From an uncultured Collinsella sp. (GTDB lineage Bacteria; Actinomycetota; Coriobacteriia; Coriobacteriales; Coriobacteriaceae), in NCBI GenBank assembly GCA_900552395.1, contig URZJ01000017.1, positions 1-16,480 on the forward strand: a DNA stretch of 16,480 nucleotides, read 5' to 3'. A model generated the notes under the pieces. That model was not told where the DNA came from, searched no databases, and saw only the letters and a program-made list of their open reading frames with translations. Positions 14,009 to 16,480 of the stretch are shown in pieces (the stretch's first letter is position 1; every line of letters starts with the position of its first letter). A program made the position numbers and the translations under genes.

Positions 14009-15685
14009 TTAGGCGAGCTCGGCGGTACCCAGATCGGCGTGCTTCTGCGGATCAACATAGAGATGCTTGACGCGGTCAGAGCCAGCGATGGTGTGCGTGT
14101 AGAACATCACCGGGATAACCGGGCAGTCAGCAGCGACCATGGCGTCGGCCTCCCGCATCTTGGCGATGCGCTCCTCGTCATCAACCGTGGTGCGGGCCTC
14201 GTCGACCTTGGCATCGAACTCGGGGTTGCTGTAACCGGAGCGGTTGTCGCCACCGAGGGAGTCGGAGTGGAACAGCGGGTACAGGAAGTTGTCCATGATC
14301 GGGTAATCGGCGATCCAGCCCAGACGGCCGAACTGATAGTTGAAGTTCTGATACTGCTCGAGCAGGGCAGACCACTCAGGGGTATCGGAGACAGCGGTAA
14401 CGCCAACCTTGGCGAGGTCGCCGATGATGGACTCCATGATCTCCTTGTGACCACCGTCCTGGTTGTAGGAAAGGGTCACGCTAATGCCACGATCGCCGTT
14501 AGCGCCAGCGGGAGCGACCTTGTCGAGGTACTCGTTAGCCTTGTCGACGTCATAGGCGCAGAACTCCCATGCGCCCTCCTTGTAGCCGGCGATTCCCGGA
14601 GGAACAATACCGTCGGCGGGGGTACGGGTACCCTTGAAGATGGTCTTGCAGATGGCCTCACGGTTGATGGCCAGGGAGATGCCCTTGCGCAGGTCGGCGT
14701 TATTGAACGGCTCGGCCGTGGTGTTGCAGGTCAGATAGTACGTGGAAGGCTCGGCACCGAGCAGCATATGCTCGCCGTCACCCATGGTGTAGCCGTCCTT
14801 GGACTCGCCACGGTCCTTCTTGGCGGCGTCGATCTGAGCAACGGGAACGTCGCAGACATCGAGGTTACCGGCCTGGAACTCCTTGTAAGCGGTCTCCATG
14901 TCCTTGATGACCTGGAAGTGGATGCCATCGATCTTGGCCTTGTCGCCATAGTAATCGTCAAACTTCTTGAGGTTGATCTCCTGGCCATCCTCCCACTTAC
15001 CGTCCATCATGAACGGGCCGTTACCGACCGGGGCAAGGTAGAAGCTCTTGACGTCGGACTCGGCGCACTCGGGAACCGGGGACAGAGCCGGGTGAGAGGC
15101 GACGAAGGGGAAGTCGGCGTAAGCGGAAGACAGCTTGACGACGAGGGTCTCATCGTCGGGGCAAGTAACACCGCTGAGCTCGGTAGCGTTGCCGGCAAGC
15201 AGATCGTCATAGCCCTCAACCATGGAAAGGTGATAGGAGACCTCGGAAGGACCATACTCGGTGGCGATGGCCGACTTGGTGTTGACTAGACGCTCCCAAC
15301 CGAGCTTGAAGGACTTGGAGGTAACGTCGTCACCGTTGTGGAACTTAGCCTTCTTGATCTTGAAGGTGAACTCGGTGGCGTCGTCGTTAGCCTCAAAGGA
15401 CTCGCAAGCCAGCGGAACGATCTCGCCCTTCTCGGGGTCGTACTCCGTCAGAGCGTCGAAGAGCTGGTACTCGACCTGAGTGCCCTGATCCTCCTGGACA
15501 TTGTAGGGGTCGATGCAGACCGGGTTGTTGATGTAGAAGTTCAGCGTCGAACCGGAGTCAGATCCGGAAGCGGCGCCGCCCTTCTTGCCGCATGCGGCAA
15601 GAAAAGCCATGGAGCTCGCAGCGAGGGTGCCGCCAACAAAGGCGCGACGACCCATAACGGGCTGGTGGAACATAGAATCAGCCAT
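14009..15685 (-). CDS. oppA: Oligopeptide-binding lipoprotein OppA
   Basis: A 558-residue extracytoplasmic solute-binding protein (SBP family 5). The N terminus has twin arginines (MGRRAFVGG, Arg13-Arg14), a hydrophobic core and a lipobox FLAAC with Cys32, pointing to Tat-dependent export and lipid anchoring. The mature part contains family features such as DALTEYDP, FTFKIKKAKFHNGDDVTSKSF and LRKGISLAINREAI. It should capture peptides outside the membrane and hand them to OppBC. ATG 15685 was chosen because of AAGGAGGATGGC just upstream; the longer open frame starting near 15730 lacks a ribosome site and would bury the signal peptide. The transported peptide range cannot be predicted from sequence. 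Confidence 0.94.
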   Translation of the reverse strand: MADSMFHQPVMGRRAFVGGTLAASSMAFLAACGKKGGAASGSDSGSTLNFYINNPVCIDPYNVQEDQGTQVEYQLFDALTEYDPEKGEIVPLACESFEANDDATEFTFKIKKAKFHNGDDVTSKSFKLGWERLVNTKSAIATEYGPSEVSYHLSMVEGYDDLLAGNATELSGVTCPDDETLVVKLSSAYADFPFVASHPALSPVPECAESDVKSFYLAPVGNGPFMMDGKWEDGQEINLKKFDDYYGDKAKIDGIHFQVIKDMETAYKEFQAGNLDVCDVPVAQIDAAKKDRGESKDGYTMGDGEHMLLGAEPSTYYLTCNTTAEPFNNADLRKGISLAINREAICKTIFKGTRTPADGIVPPGIAGYKEGAWEFCAYDVDKANEYLDKVAPAGANGDRGISVTLSYNQDGGHKEIMESIIGDLAKVGVTAVSDTPEWSALLEQYQNFNYQFGRLGWIADYPIMDNFLYPLFHSDSLGGDNRSGYSNPEFDAKVDEARTTVDDEERIAKMREADAMVAADCPVIPVMFYTHTIAGSDRVKHLYVDPQKHADLGTAELA

Positions 15686-15781
15686 GCCATCCTCCTTATG
15701 AGATAGGACAAAGTGAATTCGGCCGGGCAACGTCGAGACAGCCCAATCGAACCATTCAAACGCGGTCCGCCGTTATGGCTG

Positions 15782-15810
15782 GTTATGCAATGCGGGCCAA
15801 CGTTTTGCAA
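15782..15810 (-). promoter_or_regulatory. Possible oppA promoter
   Basis: Read on the minus strand: TTGCAA (15810-15805), 17-base spacer, CATAAC (15787-15782), each 4 of 6 to consensus. A second -10-like TAAAAT lies slightly upstream, near 15825. The leader would be about 90 bases. The 290-base gap between oppA and secG holds this, the secG terminator and otherwise nothing I can identify. Confidence 0.35.
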
Positions 15811-15920
15811 TACAGTAGCGCATTTTATGCACAATTTGGCGCTGATTCCGGTTAACGGTCGAGAATTTCTTTAGTTAGGCGAAGTATGTGGGGATATTTT
15901 GACTCTATTAAAAGTCTGTA

Positions 15921-15953
15921 AACAAAAAGGGCCCCGCACATGCGGGACCCTTT
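15921..15953 (-). terminator. Rho-independent terminator of secG
   Basis: Stem 15953-15942 with 15937-15926, 12 bp including one G-U, loop ATGT, followed on the transcribed strand by TTTTTGTTT. It lies 22 bases after the secG stop and would separate secG from oppA. Confidence 0.92.
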
Positions 15954-15975
15954 ACAAACGTATATACGCCGATAC

Positions 15976-16230
15976 TTAGTAGCCGACGATGCCCTGCGGG
16001 AAGAAAAACATGCACAGAACGACACACACGGCAAAAACGACGGCCATAATTACCGTCAGGCGATCGAGGTTCTGCTCCATGACGCCCGTGGCAGAGCTGG
16101 AGTTATACAGCGAGCTAGCGATCATATCCGAAACGCCGGTGCCCTTACCGGAATGCATCAGAACGAGAATCGTCAGCGCCACGGCAGAAACAGCCCAAAC
16201 GACAAACAGAAGAATCTGAAACGGACCCAG
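15976..16230 (-). CDS. secG: Protein translocase subunit SecG, start codon disrupted
   Basis: The small SecYEG channel subunit: 84 residues with two membrane segments, FQILLFVVWAVSAVALTILV and LTVIMAVVFAVCVVLCMFFF, joined by the conserved LMHSGKGTG loop of the SecG family. The frame runs back to GPFQ, the expected N terminus, but the codon before it is CTG instead of ATG, and TAA lies immediately upstream. No ribosome binding site is seen there. The base composition shifts at this same spot, so the true start and upstream region seem to have been replaced by unrelated sequence. The GTG at 16182 would remove the first membrane segment and is not a credible start. Reading: intact gene in the source genome, cut by a join at about 16229/16230. 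Confidence 0.9.
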   Translation of the reverse strand: MGPFQILLFVVWAVSAVALTILVLMHSGKGTGVSDMIASSLYNSSSATGVMEQNLDRLTVIMAVVFAVCVVLCMFFFPQGIVGY

Positions 16231-16232
16231 TT

Positions 16233-16480
16233 ATGACATTGGATTATAATGCACCACAGTTTGGTATGGGACAGATGATCTATCCGGATGGTGAAGACAA
16301 GGATTATTTAACTTACAGTAAAGATCATAATTATGTCATTTCAAAGAACTTCAGTTCAGATAAGCCGGAGTTAATAGCAGATCAATTGAGCATAGATCCT
16401 GATACAACAGATACTGAAGGACGTGACTTTAAGGGGCAGGTTGTAAAAACAATTGGTGATAAAACCTATATCTTAATTGG
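16233..16480 (+). CDS. Partial AT-rich open frame of foreign origin, unidentified
   Basis: An open frame of 82 codons plus two bases runs to the window end and begins, if at ATG 16233, with MTLDYNAPQFGMGQMIYPDG. It also stays open upstream across the join, so this ATG may be an internal methionine of a truncated protein; there is no ribosome binding site. The visible part is acidic and hydrophilic with no signal peptide or membrane helix, and ends GDKTYILIG. I do not recognise the family. Codons (TTA, ATA, AGT, ACA, AAA) differ sharply from every other gene here and suggest a low-GC Firmicute source. The regular codon pattern and absence of stops support real coding sequence. Confidence 0.6.
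   Translation, partial: MTLDYNAPQFGMGQMIYPDGEDKDYLTYSKDHNYVISKNFSSDKPELIADQLSIDPDTTDTEGRDFKGQVVKTIGDKTYILI

Noticed and set aside
13982..15289. 435-codon plus-strand open frame over oppA
   Set aside because: Valine/glycine-rich antisense shadow of a clear binding-protein gene, with no ribosome binding site.
1..16480. CRISPR array, transposon ends, phage or defence genes
   Set aside because: No regularly spaced repeats, terminal inverted repeats, transposase or integrase motifs were found; all long genes belong to housekeeping or sugar/peptide metabolism families.

Overview
The window looks like chromosome from a high-GC Gram-positive gut actinobacterium of the class Coriobacteriia, most like Collinsella. 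This rests on the roughly 60% GC coding style, strong GC-rich codon bias, Tat-type lipoprotein signal and the protein families present; it is an inference from recall, not a database result. The last ~250 bases (from about 16230) are clearly different: about 36% GC by hand count over 16261-16480, with AT-rich codons such as TTA, ATA and AAA. They most likely come from another genome.

Rightward half (250-9487). A LacI-family repressor gene is followed by a beta-fructoside locus: a divergent cytoplasmic GH32 hydrolase, a PTS EIIBC permease of the sucrose/glucose superfamily with no EIIA domain, and a canonical GH32 sucrose-6-phosphate hydrolase. An operator array lies between the repressor and the first hydrolase (two tandem 17-bp repeats plus an inverted copy), with a similar site in the repressor's own promoter and an AAAACGTTTT palindrome before the permease. 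The picture is one regulon: the PTS imports and phosphorylates sucrose or short fructo-oligosaccharides, two hydrolases split the products, and the repressor senses the sugar. Then come, apparently as separate units, a DegV/FakB fatty-acid-binding protein behind a hairpin-bearing leader, a pyruvate formate-lyase activating enzyme without its partner, and a short mtnN-engB pair.

Leftward half (16230-9741). Reading from right to left are secG with a strong terminator, then a complete oligopeptide ABC importer: oppA (Tat-type lipoprotein), an intercistronic hairpin, and the tightly packed oppB-oppC-oppD-oppF. The engB and oppF ends converge on a 253-base spacer with a hairpin.

No CRISPR array, transposase, phage gene, rRNA or tRNA was found. 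Most of the window is ordinary metabolic chromosome. The points most worth a second look are the operator architecture, the divergent GH32 enzyme with its PTS, operator-like repeats and a long hairpin before degV, and the foreign junction inside the secG start codon.
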